Assembly (NCBI GenBank): GCA_037447655.1
Contig: JBBHKE010000722.1
Location: 273,234-337,233, forward strand
Direction: 5' to 3'
Origin: Zygnema cylindricum
Taxonomy: Eukaryota; Streptophyta; Zygnematophyceae; Zygnematales; Zygnemataceae
DNA length: 64,000 nt
The notes below the pieces were generated by a model that searched no databases, was not told the origin of the DNA, and worked only from the letters and a program-made list of their open reading frames with translations. Positions 23,703 through 36,888 of this stretch are shown here, piece by piece. Position 1 is the first letter of the stretch; each line of letters opens with the position of its first letter. The position numbers and the translations under genes were made by a program.

Positions 23703-25962
23703 CTATGCATTTAAAAGACCTCGGTTGGATCTAACACACAAAAAATCACTAACAATTGAAGCCGCTAGTGAGCTCCTCTTCTTTGTTGTCGTGTTCCCGG
23801 CATCCGAAAAATTGCATTCGGACATGGAGTTAGAAGCCGGAATAGCTAGAATAGATCTAGTAACACCCGCTAGAATAGGAAATCCTCCATCTTTCGCACG
23901 TACATTTGGATTTTTTTTATGCCAGTCAAGTATGTTAAAGTTCAAACTTTCGTCGTTGGTTAATTTTAAATCAAAATGACGTTTCAATTCGTCACTAACA
24001 AGCGTTTTTTCGTTGGCTGTAATAAAACCACATTTTCGTCATCGCTCTCACCAAAAAAATGTGGAAACCGTCCATACTTTGCGATGTTTTTTGTTTTTGT
24101 GTGATACGTTGAGGACTACAGAAATCAACGTCATCACCGAGGTTGTTTGTGAGTTCTCAAAGTTTGACCCTCGCGTTTTCAACTTCGGTTTTTGATACCC
24201 AAATTAGTTCAAGCTTTTGTTTTTGTTGGGGATCTAAGAGAGTCGCGATAATATGATACTCATGAAGGCCCAACTTCGTTAGCGCAAATTTTATAAAAAG
24301 TTATTTCAATTTTTGCAAGTTTGGGGAATCGGCCGGGCATTCTTTTACACCGTCACTGTAAGATGTTTTTCTTGTCTTGCAATGGTTATGGAGAGACAAT
24401 AGTTCAAACAAAACCAAATGTAAAGTTGGTTATTTGAATTTTTCCAACTTTAGGGTCCCTTCTTGAAACCTTTCAAAAAATCGTATAAGGTAAGTCTTAT
24501 CGATACAAGCAAAAAGTATCAATTTATTTTTTTCTTGAGCGATTGGTCCTATCTCATTGAATGCATCGTAAATACTCTTAAGCATTCGGAGCAAAGAATT
24601 CCACCTCGTTGCGTTTTCTTGTTTTAAAGTGTTTTTCAAAAGATTTTGTAAATTACTCTGTTTGAAAAACGTGACCAATGTTTTTCACGCTTCAATTAGA
24701 TAAAACAATTCAAGATCTTCCACATCTTATTTGTAATTTTTGGAAGTTCCGCTCTTATTCAAGATCGTTGTCACAATTGTAGCAATTTTATGGTCCGCGC
24801 AAGGTATCCAAGTAAACATACTCGGTAGACCTTCAGCCGCACACATGTTAGAGCCACTATCAGTCACGACAACGCAGAGATCAAAATTTTTACATTTCAA
24901 AATTGGTCAAACAATTTTTGAAAGCCGTTAATACATTTTCCGCGGTGTGTTTTTCCTCCGCTAAATGATCGACTTGAAGCGTCCGTGCATGAAGTTTAAA
25001 TTCTTTGTCAACAAAATGAGTCGTAACTGACATGAATGAGGTTCTTTTTATTGTCTCGGTCCAGAGATCGGTCGTAAAAGCGACAAAAATATTGTTATCA
25101 ATATTTTCTCTAAGTTTTGGGATGATCAAACTACGAAAATCTTTCGCAGAAGATATAATGTAGTTTTTAACGTTATTGACGGGCGGAAGTAGTTGGTCGA
25201 TGTCAACACTTTTGTTGGACGAAACACCAACGTCAAACAATGCTTGACAAAATGCTTGAAAACCTGGGGAAAAAAAAAACAATAAGAAGATATCATTCTA
25301 TTTCAAACCATGATTAATAAAGAAGGTTTCTACTGAAACAATTTTTTTTTTATGGATAGAAAAATATAAAAGCAACATCATGACAAACCAAATAATCATA
25401 AAAAAATAAAAATAAGCGTATGAATATAAATTATTTATAAGGAAATAGTGATGAAGCTCAAATATATAAATTTATTAACAAAACAAGTTATAACGATATA
25501 TATACTAAAGCCATCTTAAATAGAGTTTAAAAAAATCATAGCTGAACCGTCGACTATCGAAAATGGTCGAAGGTCCTCTTAAAACATCAACGCCACCATT
25601 TTCGCAAAAAAAAATCGGTCACTCGTTTTGGCCTCTGTTTTTGAAAAAAACTTACGAAGAAGTCCTCTTGAATTATCCATGTCGGCCAAATCTAAACATG
25701 TGTGAGTGTTGATTGTTGAAGTACCGTTTGCTGCCTTGTATTGATAAACTATGAAACATGTATTACAAGCCATAAAACCTGCCCCCTTTACCATGTATTT
25801 GTTTGATGTTTTAACTTCATAGACATGTTCAAATTTTTTCAAACAATTTGAAGTGGCCCTGCATTCTTTCACTAGGTAATACTGAGCAATTTCACCATTT
25901 TTTGATTTTCGAAGTTTATTTTGGATTGTAGTTTTAAGGGAAGCGAGGATATTTTTCCCCAT
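23703..25962 (-). pseudogene. hAT-superfamily transposase, degenerate
   Basis: Cut-and-paste DNA transposase, acting in the nucleus on the element's inverted ends. Segments in order: 25962-25579 encodes an N-terminal BED-like finger (ACNTC ... GTSTINTHTC); 25282-24890 encodes the start of the catalytic core (FTTDLWTETIKRTSFMSVTT); a shifted frame at about 24880-24740 gives VVVTDSGSNMCAA and IPCADHKIA, the second Asp and the C-x2-H signature; 24678-24430 follows; 23987-23703 is the C-terminal hATC dimerisation region (FPILAGVTRSILAIPASNSM, SECNFSDAGN, KKRSSL). A poly-A-rich gap at 25290-25570 may be an intron. Frameshift near 24890 and several stops mean no active enzyme. Confidence 0.8.
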
Positions 25963-26621
25963 TTTAGTGTATGACTAAGTTTTGTTTGAAATGTGGTCGA
26001 GTTTCTCTAACTTAAATAGCAATTAAATTTATCGATTTATTGTTTGAAACATGTGAGTAAGCCAATAATTAGGATTTGTCGTAGGAAATTGACGTAACAA
26101 TTTGATTTTCACTAATTTATTAACCAATAATTACTACATATCGCGTGACATTTACATAATAATATGATATATTTGTGGAAACACGGTATAAAATGAATAA
26201 TTAGCACTTTGCAATAATGTACGACGTATGAATAAGCCAATAATTACGATTTGTCGCGTTCCCTAAGATTTGCGAAATGAATAGTGTTACTACCGTGTCA
26301 GATTTGCGACGCTAATCATGATGTCACGTATCTTCACGATACCAAAAAGTACAAAGTACAATAATGTTGGATTTGTATAGACAGTACAAATTTTTCTTTT
26401 TTTTTGGTTTTTTGGTTAGCCGGCCTTAACCGACTTTTTTTTTCTGGTAAATCAACCGTCTGCAGCCTCCCGGCCCCCAAAATTTGGCAACCGAATCCAT
26501 TCCGGATCCGACGCGGGCGGTCGGTTAATGGTCGGTCACGGTTTCGGTTGACCGTTTGCGACCTCCGACTAGAAGTTATTTTGCGGTTATGGTTACAATA
26601 TTTTATCGGCTTACCAGGAGC

Positions 26622-27090
26622 CAGAGGTCGCAATCGGGTACCCGATCTGTACCCGACTAGTACCCGCCCGCCCGCATAGGATTCGGGTGCCAAATTTTGG
26701 TGGCCGGCCGGATCCGGCAGGGCGATTAAAAACAAAAAAACAAATTCAGGTACAGCAAGGTAAGCAAAAAACGAAAAAAATGATGGTTTAGTAGGTACGT
26801 TCCACTAGAGTAATGTACATACAATCCATCATTATTGTACTTTGTACTCTTGGTATCGTGGAAGGTATAAGGGAGATGTACCACTAATTTTGTACTTATT
26901 CGGGTACGGGTGGGTACGAGTAGTCGCGGGAAATCGAGTTTTGGTTAACTTTTTTGTTCGTAAACGCGTATCGGGTACTTGGTAACAATTTAAGAGCGTG
27001 ACATAACGCGGCCACGTTTCGGGGGTTTAGATGTTGAAAAAAACAATTGTTGGTTTCGGGCATTGAAAATTTTGACTTTTGCGACCTCTA
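26622..27090. mobile_element. Small non-autonomous hAT element (469 bp)
   Basis: The left end is CAGAGGTCGCAATCGGGTACC and the right end is GACTTTTGCGACCTCTA, matching the terminal words of the larger hAT elements. Flanking 8-mers CCAGGAGC (26614-26621) and CCGGGAGA (27091-27098) agree at 6 of 8 positions, a decayed target duplication. It carries no coding sequence. Confidence 0.7.
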
Positions 27091-30000
27091 CCGGGAGACA
27101 TCAATAGGTAAATGTAAAAATTCCTTGCCTATATATCCAAACAATGTACATACCTATCGGTGGATCAAAAAGGTAGATGTTGATTATTGGTAAAAGGCTA
27201 CCGATACACAACAGTAGAAAACTCCATCTTTGGTTGTGTAAATGTCTTCCATTGTCTTACTTTTTAACATTTGGCAAAGCGCGACAAAGTTTACGTAGCT
27301 TTTACGTATGGACGCTTACGGTTAACTTTCCCCACATCGGAACATATTGAAAAATGTTCAAATGGAAATTTCGTCTTATGATAGATGACTATGCAACCAC
27401 CCTAAAAGCGATAAAACTTTGAATTAAATTTTCATATGCTCAATACAAGTTGTTCCAATGTCCGAAAAAAAAATAACCCGACAACTAAAATCGTAACATT
27501 TGTGTAATGATATGCAATTTTACGACCTTTTGTATGCTCCCTCTATATACTCATTTTCATGGTTATCGTGGCCTCGTGCGTGGATTTTTTTTTTGCACGG
27601 AATTTCAAAACACTAGGGTGGTGTAAATTTCACATACTACGTGATTCCATGTTTTCTCATGAGCCGCATCAGATAAGGACAACGCCGATTAGGGTGCAGA
27701 GGCCTCCAAGCAAAGACAGTACGAGCGTTGAGACCCAGTTGACAACTTCATGCCAGTTGTTGTCGAGATCTTCAGGGCCTTAAACTTCTCTATTGCCAAC
27801 TTTTTACGTGATTGTGCTCGACTTGAAGTCAGAGGACCTTGCACCCTTTTCCCACCTCTTATGCCAGCTTTATAGTGCAACCATATTGTCATCGCCCTTC
27901 AATGTGCTCGGCTCTTATTCGACAAAGCACGTTGGCACATGATGGTCGTGGACTCCAAGAGTGAACACTACGCCGCTGAGTGCATGCAGACGTCATTCAT
28001 ATTTTGACCTTTTAATTGCTTTTATCATGGCATAGTTATATGACTCGCTCGAAGGCTCGCTGTTCCTTTTCTGTATCATGTGCTGAGTATTGTTTTGTGC
28101 TAGTGTGGTTTCTTTTAATTTGTCTTTGTTTTGGTCGAAGCCCATGAGGATTTTCATCTTTAACCTGCAATAATTGTCAACAATTACACATTTTAATCAT
28201 GCCCTACAGCAACGATTGAACGTTCGCGTTTTTGGGATTATTTTTTTTTTCTTGTGAAAACAAATTGCATACGGTTTTTTTTTTACGTTGTGAACATCTA
28301 TATGTTCTAATCTTCTTGACGTTACGCATATTTATGACATTGTTTGTATCACTAATTAGTGAAATTTTTTATTATTTTCAAAAATTTCTTTTTATACCAA
28401 AATTGTCGTGTTACATCTACGAAAATGAAGTTGTCAGAAAGAGTGGCAGAGGGAGAGGCAACGCCAATGTACAATTTTTGAAAAGACATGAAGTAATGGT
28501 GACGCTTGTAAAAAAAATGACTATGTATACAATGCAAATAAACGGGGAAGAAACGTCTTCATAAACTATCCCTCGTACAAAGCGATTGAAATCATGCAAG
28601 ACGTCCAGAGAGATGTTATATTCCTTGGTCAAGTGTAACTGTGCTTCAAACAACCCTCTTAAGGTTGTTCACCGTAAATTTTGGCGATGGGTTAGCATGA
28701 CTTAGCGACGAATAAAAAGAAAATGGCGACAAACTAAAGTGCACACTAAGTTTTATGATTGCGTAAAATGTTATTCGATTGTCTTCAAATTCATTTTACA
28801 GGGGAATTTTCTCATACAGCAAAACTTGGTCTTCACTCACACGTATGGAAACGTACTTTCATTAGGGTACAACTACTTTCATGTGATATTTTTCATGTGA
28901 TCATTTTGGAAAACTTCTTTTGTCATCGAAAGAAAGACATTGATTTGGTAACTTGGGAATAGATCTCAAAAAAATGTCAGACATGTAAATCAACCATAAA
29001 CGTTTTTGTTGTTTATATAGTTATCTTCGTCTACACCTTTGTGTCATTTCGTTTTTGTTTTCCAACTGGTGACTTATGAATGGCCAAAATTTAGAACTAA
29101 GTTATAGAATGGGCCTAACGATTCGGTCATCAACCAAAAAGAGTGTTTTACAAAATGATCACATGAACATTTTATGATTTAATACACACGAACCGTTTAA
29201 GTTGGCCCTTACCCGCAATATATACCTTGTTGAACCCAAAAACCGTTCGATAACTAATTTCACATTGGTCAACATTCTGTTGGTGGTCTTTTAGAGATTT
29301 GATCGAAAACGTTTATATATGGAAATGATAGGTATATGTTCATGTTTCTACGTGTATGGTAATCATGGATGTGGTTTGTTTCTTTTATCATTATCTGGTC
29401 GAGCTTTGGTAGTTTTTTCACCAATCTAAGCCAAACATAGAGATTAAAGCGTCCGATGACCAAATCAGCCCATGATTTGTAACAAAACCGGCAGTAAATA
29501 ATCGAAAGTAATGTGCAAAGTGCACAAATCACCAGCCTGTTCAAGAACATATGAATCCAAAGTTTTACTTTCACTTATGAAATCCTGTGAAGACAAATAA
29601 TTTATTGACAAATTAATTCTTACAAAGTAATTCTTAAAAGGTAATTCTGCTACCAGGATAACGAACTTCTCAAAACTAACCTATATACAGACCAAATTCG
29701 ACTTTTTTTAGTTAAAGAGCAGAGCGTTCGCCTAATCAATGTGTGTTACTTCCACCCGTTCCAAATTGTTTTAATAAGATATCTAACTAATAGAGATACC
29801 AAACAATGAGAATATCTACTCAGAAGTTTTAGTTTCTCCATGTGCTCAAAACTAGCTCATATCTCCTAGCTAGTACAACCATGAAAACGTCCAACACTAA
29901 CGTGTTGATCAAGTTCTCATCTCCCACGGTCTTAATTTTCAAAATAAACGAATAAAAAAATGCTCCCAAAAATCTTCCAAACTTCCTTTCCCTCACTTCA

Positions 30001-30119
30001 TCAACTCCCACTTCCATCCACCTTCCCATTGCCTATCCATGACCATATTTCTCGATAAAACTTCAGCCCCGACCCAAACCCTGATCCCTAAACCCCAAAG
30101 GTAACTCTGCGCTGTAATC
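27091..30119. other. About 3 kb without a recognised gene
   Basis: AT-rich. Near 27100-27215 and again near 36610-36690 and 45960-46310 there are words such as ACCGATACACAACA that may be ends of another unnamed repeat. A GC-richer patch at 27640-28010 has short open frames only. Nothing else is assignable. Confidence 0.35.
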
Positions 30120-32036
30120 CTAATTGGCCGACAGTTTCAACACATCCTGCAGGTCGATTTTCCGGAAGGCCGAAAATTTGCAATCCGCGTTCAGTACGTC
30201 CGAAGCGACATAGTCGGTCGGCTCGCCGTCGAGGAATCCTTGGCCGCTGTCGCTGTCGGCCGCAATGGGATGCTGGAGGAGGGCCGCCAGACGCGAGAAT
30301 TCAATGGCTCGATTTTCCCGCCCTTCCCGGTACGTCTGGCCGAGGACTCCGTGGACCGAGGGAGTAGTCTGGAGAGAGGGAGAGAGAGAGAGGAAAGAAG
30401 AGAGGGGAAGAGTGGAAAAAGAGAGAGGGAAAGAGTGGGAAAAGAGATATATCATGGATTAGGCTGGGAAAGAAAGAGTTTGGCATAAAAGCAAGATAGC
30501 CAGAGAGAGAGGGTAAGACAGAGAGGGTGCGACGTAGAGTGAGAAAGAGGGAGACAGAGAATAGGGGGCGGGGGATAAAGGAAAGGGAGCGCAAGATGGA
30601 TACGGCGAAGGAGTTGGAGTGAAGAGGGAGGGATAGAGGGAGGGAGGGAAAGGAAAAAAGAGAGAGGGAGAAAGAGAGAATCATTACCTTGACCGAGTTG
30701 ATCCCGAGGCTGAAGTGGATCTCAGCGTCATCCAGCCTCTGGAGGAGTGGATTGGCCACGCGGATTCGAAGATCCATGTCCAAAAGATCCGCGATCTTCA
30801 CGCTGTAGTAGTCCACGTCGTACGGCCCGCTCTTCTCCGCCGCCTCCAGCGTCACGGCCAGACCGCCGGCCAATAGCAGCTCGTCCCCGACCTGCATCTT
30901 CGGAAGGTCCTCCCCGTCGACGGCCGCACGTGCCAAGAACCCATCTCCACGCTTGTTCTCTTTGCCCCCACGTGCCACCAAATGGAGGCTATGGCTCTCT
31001 CCATCGACGGTCCACAGAATTCCCAACTCCTTGATCCATGTCCTTAAGGCTTTGCCATCCTTTACTACGGTGGCGCTCTCCGTACGGTTGTCCAAGTACC
31101 CGGTCATCTTCATGTTGACGTGGACATTGCTGTCCGAAAGAAGACAAAAGCTTTTGTCGGGTTGGCCGCTGAAGTCGTAGTGTGTTCCGTGCGCACCGAC
31201 CAGATGCGGATCGTTCTTGACTGTCGCTTTGCACTTGCCGCCCACCTTGGTCTTCACAAGCACGTTGTCTGTACACTCGGGACCCTTGCCGCCGCGGTAT
31301 ACGAAGCACAGTCCTCCGTACGCTCCCCTGTACAAATAAAGACATTGCTACATTGCTATGCGAGTTAGATTTAGCTTACATCTCCTGCTCTTGGTTTTTT
31401 TATGTCAGGACTCCGCAGTAAAATTCACGAGGGTACCTGTGATGACTTTAGTAGATTATACAGGAATGCCATAAATTACATATAGATGACAACGAAGTGT
31501 TAAACAACGTGCAAAAAAGAACCCTATTAAACTCGCCCTAACCAGGGATCGTGCGAAAGAAAGGAGCAGCGAGGGGAAAAAGACAAAAAAAAGGTGTCAT
31601 TGCGTCGTCCGTACATGTTGAGCCACTGCCAGAAGGTACACTTGGCGGCGTCCTTGCACTTGAGGCAGCACTTCTCCGCGGAGCCTTTTTTGAACGCGCG
31701 GATGTCCGCGTTGACGACCGTGTCATCGGGCAGATCGCCGCTCAAGTAGAACGCGGCCGTCCCGTAGCCGACCAGCAACGGACAGTTGGACGGAATCTGC
31801 GCATGGAAACGGAAACGCGGAGCTTAGAAAGCTCTTCCCTGGTTGGACGGCTGCCCTCAATTGCGCATAGAACGAGGTCAGGAACTTACCACGAACTTTC
31901 CCTTGAGGCCTCCGCCCTTGCACGGCCCCGTGTTGCAGCCATTGTTGACGCGGTAGTCGGGACACTGCGCTGTCACGACTACGCCGCCCACGAGAGCGAG
32001 GAAGAGGAGAGAGGATACCAAACTGTTCGCCGCCAT
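30120..32036 (-). CDS. Secreted PAN plus root-cap-family protein (405 aa, four exons)
   Basis: Exons 32036-31890, 31796-31615, 31327-30688 and 30368-30120 join in frame (147+182+640+249 nt) with GT-AG introns and a TAG stop at 30122-30120. Residues 1-23 form a signal peptide (SLLFLALVGGVVVTA). A Cys-rich N-terminus and a PAN-like module (AEKCCLKCKDAAKCTFWQW) follow. Exon 3 carries the plant root-cap-family core, recognised by NDPHLVGAHGTHYDFSG and SFCLLSDSNVHVNM, and exon 4 the family's conserved GVLGQTYREG plus a last Cys in DVLNADCKF. The family is known from plants as extracellular or vacuolar proteins of unclear biochemistry with a von Willebrand D-like fold; exact role unknown. No lesion seen, so it is probably functional. 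Coding sequence is GC-richer than the flanks. Confidence 0.85.
30375..30680. repeat. GA-rich (CT-rich on the coding strand) intron 3 of the root-cap-type gene
   Basis: The third intron (30369-30687) is almost entirely a purine-rich tract on the plus strand, so a long polypyrimidine tract on the transcript ending at acceptor CTCCAG. It lets the minus frame stay open spuriously and gives false long ORFs. Confidence 0.7.
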
Positions 32037-32039
32037 GGC

Positions 32040-32780
32040 TAACAAGGACGGAAAGGGATATGCTGTCGGGAAATGACTGAGGTGGAGTAGAGGGAAAGGC
32101 TGTAGCGAGGCAGAATATAGGGAAGGGGAAAAGGGAGAGCTCTGAGGCGGGGAATTGTCGATTCGAGAGTCGAATTTCAAACTCCGATTTCGTCTGGTTT
32201 TGTGCACGGGCGTGCGACCTCAGATAGGTTCGCAATGTGTCGCACGGTGGATCGTGAGGATCTCTCGACTTTGCAACCTCGTGACGTGGGTGTACGGTCA
32301 GGTGAATTGATCAGTGTGTTTTTTTGTCGGCCTCTCGTGCGACTGTGGAAAACTGCGGAATTTGAGTATGCCTGTGGGCAAATGTAACGTCGTTTTACAC
32401 ATTTGTTAAGAATTGAATTTCACATGTGAACATTTATGATCGGTTCGACTATTTTTCGCAGCATAAGAATGATTTTGTCGTTTTTGCTGAAGAATGTAGA
32501 TAATACGACAGCTGTTTCTTCGCGTGATATTCAAATTGCAGCTTGTTTCCAGCTGGCGATGGATTTGTCTAAATGCTGATCTAAGAAAAGATTTGCTGCT
32601 AGTTTGATAATCGACAAAGAGCATAATGATCTTAACCGACAAATGCCTGATCTTGCAGCAGTCAACTTTGTGTACAGCTGTACGTACGGTCGTCAGGATA
32701 TGATCTTACAATGAGCAAAAAAGATTGCACGTATTTTGTGTTCTTTTCATATTTTTCCGTAACTGTAACTTCGGGTCATT
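32040..32780. other. Upstream region of the root-cap-type gene
   Basis: Presumed promoter and 5' leader of the minus-strand gene. I see no clear TATA box at a fixed distance and no other gene. Position 32100-32160 is purine-rich. Confidence 0.35.
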
Positions 32781-32786
32781 CTTTCA

Positions 32787-34354
32787 GGATACTTTCGCAT
32801 GTAACCGAAACTTTAGTCTTGTAACTTTGGTTTTCGCGAAGATTGTCCGTACTACTTTCAGAGCATTCGTATATAAAAATATGAAATCGTTACTTTAGAT
32901 TGTGACGGATGTAGAAGTGGGTGTCATTTGTGACGGTTGTAGACAACTTAAAAACTCGCAACAATTGATGACGTTTACAAAATAGCGACAGTTGTAGACT
33001 TCTAGCTACTTGTGACATTGTAGAAGTTTAGAGTACTTTCGCATGTGAGAAAAAAAAAAGAAAATCCGCAGCCGTACCAAAAATAGAAATTACCACCGTA
33101 CAAGTTGCTTTACCTTGAAACTTTATACGTACAGTAGTTTGTCGTCTAGCGTGATGCAATTTGTCGTCTACACCGTCAATCGCTATTAGAGTAAAGGAAT
33201 AAATAGCGTAAAAAAAAAATTAGTGTTATTAACACTAATCGGGCATTTTATTTTTTTGAAAAAATATATATATACTAATTAATCCCTAACTGTAATCTGG
33301 GTTGTCCTGAATAATAAATACTCGCCCTTTCGATGTCTGCAGTAATATGTGTATCCGTACAAAATCTGACAATTCGTACGCCGTCGCACTGTTCACACGG
33401 TCGACGGACAAACATATGAGAACGTGATTTTTGTCGACGAGTTTGCGTCTCTTTCTTCCAGTGCACATTCGCATGTGTGCGCAATAGTGTTAAGTGTCTT
33501 TTTATGCCTTTGTAAATCAAAAAGTACCATTTCGTACAAAAATAGCCTGTCTATACGCCATACTATTTCCATTGCAATGTCCTTCCATTATTAACCCTAA
33601 TTGAAAAAATACCCTAATTAGAATAATGGAAAAAATAAAATTATGGATTGTATTTGAGGTTTTTTTTTATGAAAAAAGGGCACCGAATTGGTGTTATATA
33701 CTCTAATAGCGATAGACGGGTAGCGCATTTCGACACACTTTCACGTCCTTTAAGCACATGTTCAAACTTTACATCAAATCACCTCGCAAGGTGATTTGAC
33801 ATAAAGTCCAATAAAGTGAGTGAATAGGCATACGTTGTCGCAAGTGTCTGAAGTTTTTTACAATTTTTGTGCGTGGTTTACCAAAAAAAAAACACAGTGC
33901 ACGTTTCCGGCCTGTGCGTACTATTTTCCGTTCACGGATTTTCGTACAGTCATCGTCTCTCTCAAACACGCGTGTCTTCACACATACGGCTTAGGAAAAA
34001 CACAGGCCACCTGTCGGCAAGTTGGAAGACAAAAAGCGAAACCACATTTTTGTGCGGCAACGAAATGTATTTTAGGGTTTTGACACATCGACAATGTGGC
34101 GTACGGACATTATGAAAACACACAAATTGTACAGCGTGTGGAGAAACTCCTCAAATTGAAGCCGAGTGGAAGTCTAGCCTCAGTTTGTGTACCACTTCAT
34201 TTGTCACATTGTTTCGTACACGTCTACGTAAGTCACTTTTTTAAGTGACAAATTGTTTGCGTTTACATTCGAATGCTCTGAAAGCTGTACATAGGATCTT
34301 TGCTAAAAAACAAAGTTACAAGACTAAGTTTCGGTTACATGCGAAATTACCCCT
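32787..34354. repeat. Inverted-repeat element, ends GGNTACTTTCGCATGTAACC
   Basis: The left arm (32787-32870) and right arm (34262-34354) are complementary: CGCATGTAACCGAAACTTTAGTCTTGTAAC at the left appears inverted at the right, and CTTTCAGAGCATTCG is the inner end of both. It is interleaved with a second inverted pair (33031/35077). No coding sequence. Confidence 0.6.
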
Positions 34355-35077
34355 GGGGTTTGTGACATTTTGACGTCACGCTCAAATTATGACAGCGTCG
34401 ACATCACAAATTCTAAAACTTTTTGCCATGGTTTCCCAGTTTACTCTTTTAGTCCTTTCTCATTCTACTTGTCATCAAAACACGCCCAAAGATGGTCAAA
34501 ATAAATCGTTTTTAAATGTTTTTCATTTGGTACCATAATTGACGTTTTTCATTGCAAGAATTGTGAGATAGACACGGTAGTGGGAGAGGGAGAGAGAGAG
34601 AAAAGAGCTTTCATGGACTTCGCTCTTGCAAAATGGCGTCTGTTGGTCAAGCCTTGCTCCACGACCCTTTTACCGAAAAATGCGCACGGAAAAATATCAC
34701 ACAAAGGTTGGACATGGTAGTGGGTATATTTTTGGTGCTCCGAGCACAAAAAATGTCATAAACTTCCGACACGTGCGACAACATCTATCTATTCGCTCAC
34801 CTCATGGAACTTAATTTAATATCACCTCACAAGGTGATTTTATATAAAGTTTGAAGATGAGCTGGAAGGACGCAAAAGTGGGTTGAAACGCGCTAGAGGA
34901 CAAACTGCATCACGCTAAACGACAAACTCTAGTACATATAAGGTTTCAAGGTAACGGAACTTGTAAGGTGGTAATTTCAATTTTCTGGTATGGTTGCGGA
35001 TTTTCTCGCTTTTCTCCAAGTTATGGAGGAAAACCACAGAAAATAACTGTTACTTTAGCACATGTGAATGTACCCTC
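33031..35077. repeat. Long inverted-repeat element interrupted by a MITE
   Basis: Left arm 33031-33168 plus 33723-33880 is the inverse of right arm 34735-35077. Matching blocks include TTGTCGTCTAGCGTGATGCA, ACTTTCACGTCC, TCACCT(CGCA)AGGTGA and GTTGTCGCAAGTGTC. A TACACCG-family MITE (33169-33722) splits the left arm. Each arm also contains its own short hairpin (33777-33802 and 34822-34846). Possibly a foldback transposon. Confidence 0.6.
33169..33722. mobile_element. MITE, TACACCG family, in the inverted-repeat arm
   Basis: The left end is TACACCGTCAATCGCTATTAG, the right end TCTAATAGCGATAGACGGGTA. Removing it rejoins the two parts of the inverted-repeat arm. Its right part (33486-33722) is repeated at 36955-37195. 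Confidence 0.65.
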
Positions 35078-35498
35078 AATGTGTTACGCCGTTGTATTTG
35101 TTAACTTTTGGTAAAATCGTGAAAACATTTGGTGTTTTACACGTTGGACGCTTAACTTTTAGCTTCCCCATATGTAACACATGAAAAACTCTCTTATGAT
35201 ATTTTCCCGCATTGTATCAGCGACCACTTTTTAAATATACGTAAGAAACAAACGTTTTTACTTAGGCTCATGGCACATACTCTAAGTGGGGTAGAGTAGC
35301 TTTAATTTGATAATCTTGTAAGATCCGCAAACATGAACGAATTAAGTGTGAAATATAATTCCTTTTAAGAAAAACAAGGTCGTAGCTTCATACGTGGACA
35401 ATGGAAGGTAATTGGCGGTTAACGAGTAAACAACAATCGGTGGTCCGGAAACAGCTGAAAAGTTGGGATCGAAAGTGTACTTGTGGAAGACAATACGG

Positions 35499-35719
35499 TA
35501 CAACCGTGAATCACTTATAGTGTTAACGTTTATTTGGCCGTCTAAAACATATTTTTTATGTGCACACTTGGGGATTGAAAATCCAACAGTTCCGATTGGA
35601 AGACAATGTTCTCACCTTCCGATTGTTTGTCTTCAATCATAAATCGGTTATGTGTCTACGGAGAAAAGATGTTTTAAGTGGCAATAAAAGCATTAACACT
35701 AATAGCGATTCTCGGTGTA
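35499..35719. mobile_element. Short MITE, TACACCG family
   Basis: Ends TACAACCGTGAATCAC and CTAATAGCGATTCTCGGTGTA. It abuts the next copy with only a few bases between. Confidence 0.55.
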
Positions 35720-35722
35720 CTA

Positions 35723-36215
35723 TACACCGCGAATCGTAATTAGAGTTGTTTACGCTAATTCCGTCACCCCAAATTTTGACTCTATAGAGTACATTATTCT
35801 AAATTATTCTTTACGTTATTTAAGGTACTTTTAAATGAGCGTTAATAACTCTAATACAATGCCGTTTTAAATAGTGTGGCATGCGGTCGGTGTCTGGCCG
35901 TGCAATACTGTACTTTATAAATTAAAAATGTACAAATAATGATTTAGTACAGACCGTTTTCATGTAACTGCGTTTAAACTAACCGCGTAATGCAAACGTC
36001 ATAATGACGTGAAACTGTACGTTTTGTCAGATTGTGTAATTGTACATAATTTACAGTAGATAAATTCAGCGCCCAAATTGGAGTTATTGATGAATTAGAG
36101 TAGAATTCAGTTTTGAAAAAGTTTTATCACACAAATTAGAGTAAATAACTCTAATTATTTTCTTAACCTTTTTTACTCTATATTTTTCTTTACTCTAATT
36201 ACGATTCGCGGTGTA
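35723..36215. mobile_element. MITE, TACACCG family
   Basis: Ends TACACCGCGAATCGTAATTAG and CTAATTACGATTCGCGGTGTA, nearly perfect complements. The interior carries AACGTCATAATGACGT, also in the copy at 22446. Confidence 0.7.
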
Positions 36216-36878
36216 CTTGTGCCCGTGTACATTTCGATTTTACCTGGATTTGAGTCGCGAGTGATCAAAAGTTAAAAGAGGCGTTGAAAACTTGCCGACT
36301 TCAATATTATCCCAGAGTCCCAGGATCTCGGGTCAACCTCAAAATATCCACGTGGCGTACACTGCTCTACACGAGTGTAAAATGCGTTAGAAAAAAAAAT
36401 GTTATATACATTAAACAAGCAAAACAGCTGATTTGCAGAGATTATCGAATTTTTCTGAAGATTGGCCAATACACCACTGGCATGTAGCGTATCACCACCA
36501 CATCAGTCGTAGTGTATCTCTATTTCAATTTCCAATGTTACACGATATGCCATTCATTACACGCTACGCCATTCATTACACGCTACGCGATAGTACAGTA
36601 CTTAGTGAGTTAATGGTGTTGTGTATCGTCCTTTTATGCTGGCCGATAGGTACCTTTTATTAACCTACCGATAGTCGATAAATCGGTATGGAATCAATCG
36701 CTTATTTTGTAACAACATATCGGCCCATATGCCGATAAAAAAAAACGATAATTAACTAGGCTTTAGGGATTTTTTTAGGGTTTCACCTGTTTTTCTGCCT
36801 CTTGCCCCTTCCACAGAATGTGTTTAGCCTATTTTTTTTTTTTTCTTAATTTTTTTGCATGATAGGTTTGTCATTGCC
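36216..36878. other. No gene recognised
   Basis: AT-rich, with a repeated phrase CATTCATTACACGCTACGC near 36550-36590. It ends at the assembly gap. Confidence 0.4.
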
Positions 36879-36888
36879 NNNNNNNNNN
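36879..36888. other. Assembly gap (10 N)
   Basis: Ten N bases; the true gap size is unknown. The MITE to its right (to 37195) has lost its left end at or near the gap. Confidence 0.99.

Larger units (their letters stand above)
22268..26567 (-). mobile_element. hAT element with decayed transposase (copy hAT-A1)
   Basis: The right end finishes GTTGACCGTTTGCGACCTCCG at 26567, complementary to the CAGGGGTCGCAAACGGTCAACC terminus of the 37655 element. The left end starts inside the terminal region (CCGAAACCGACCGTTTTT at about 22270), so about 30 terminal bases are lost and no duplication can be confirmed. The transposase gene is on the minus strand. TACACCG-family MITEs are inserted at 22446-22914 and near 23067. 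Confidence 0.75.
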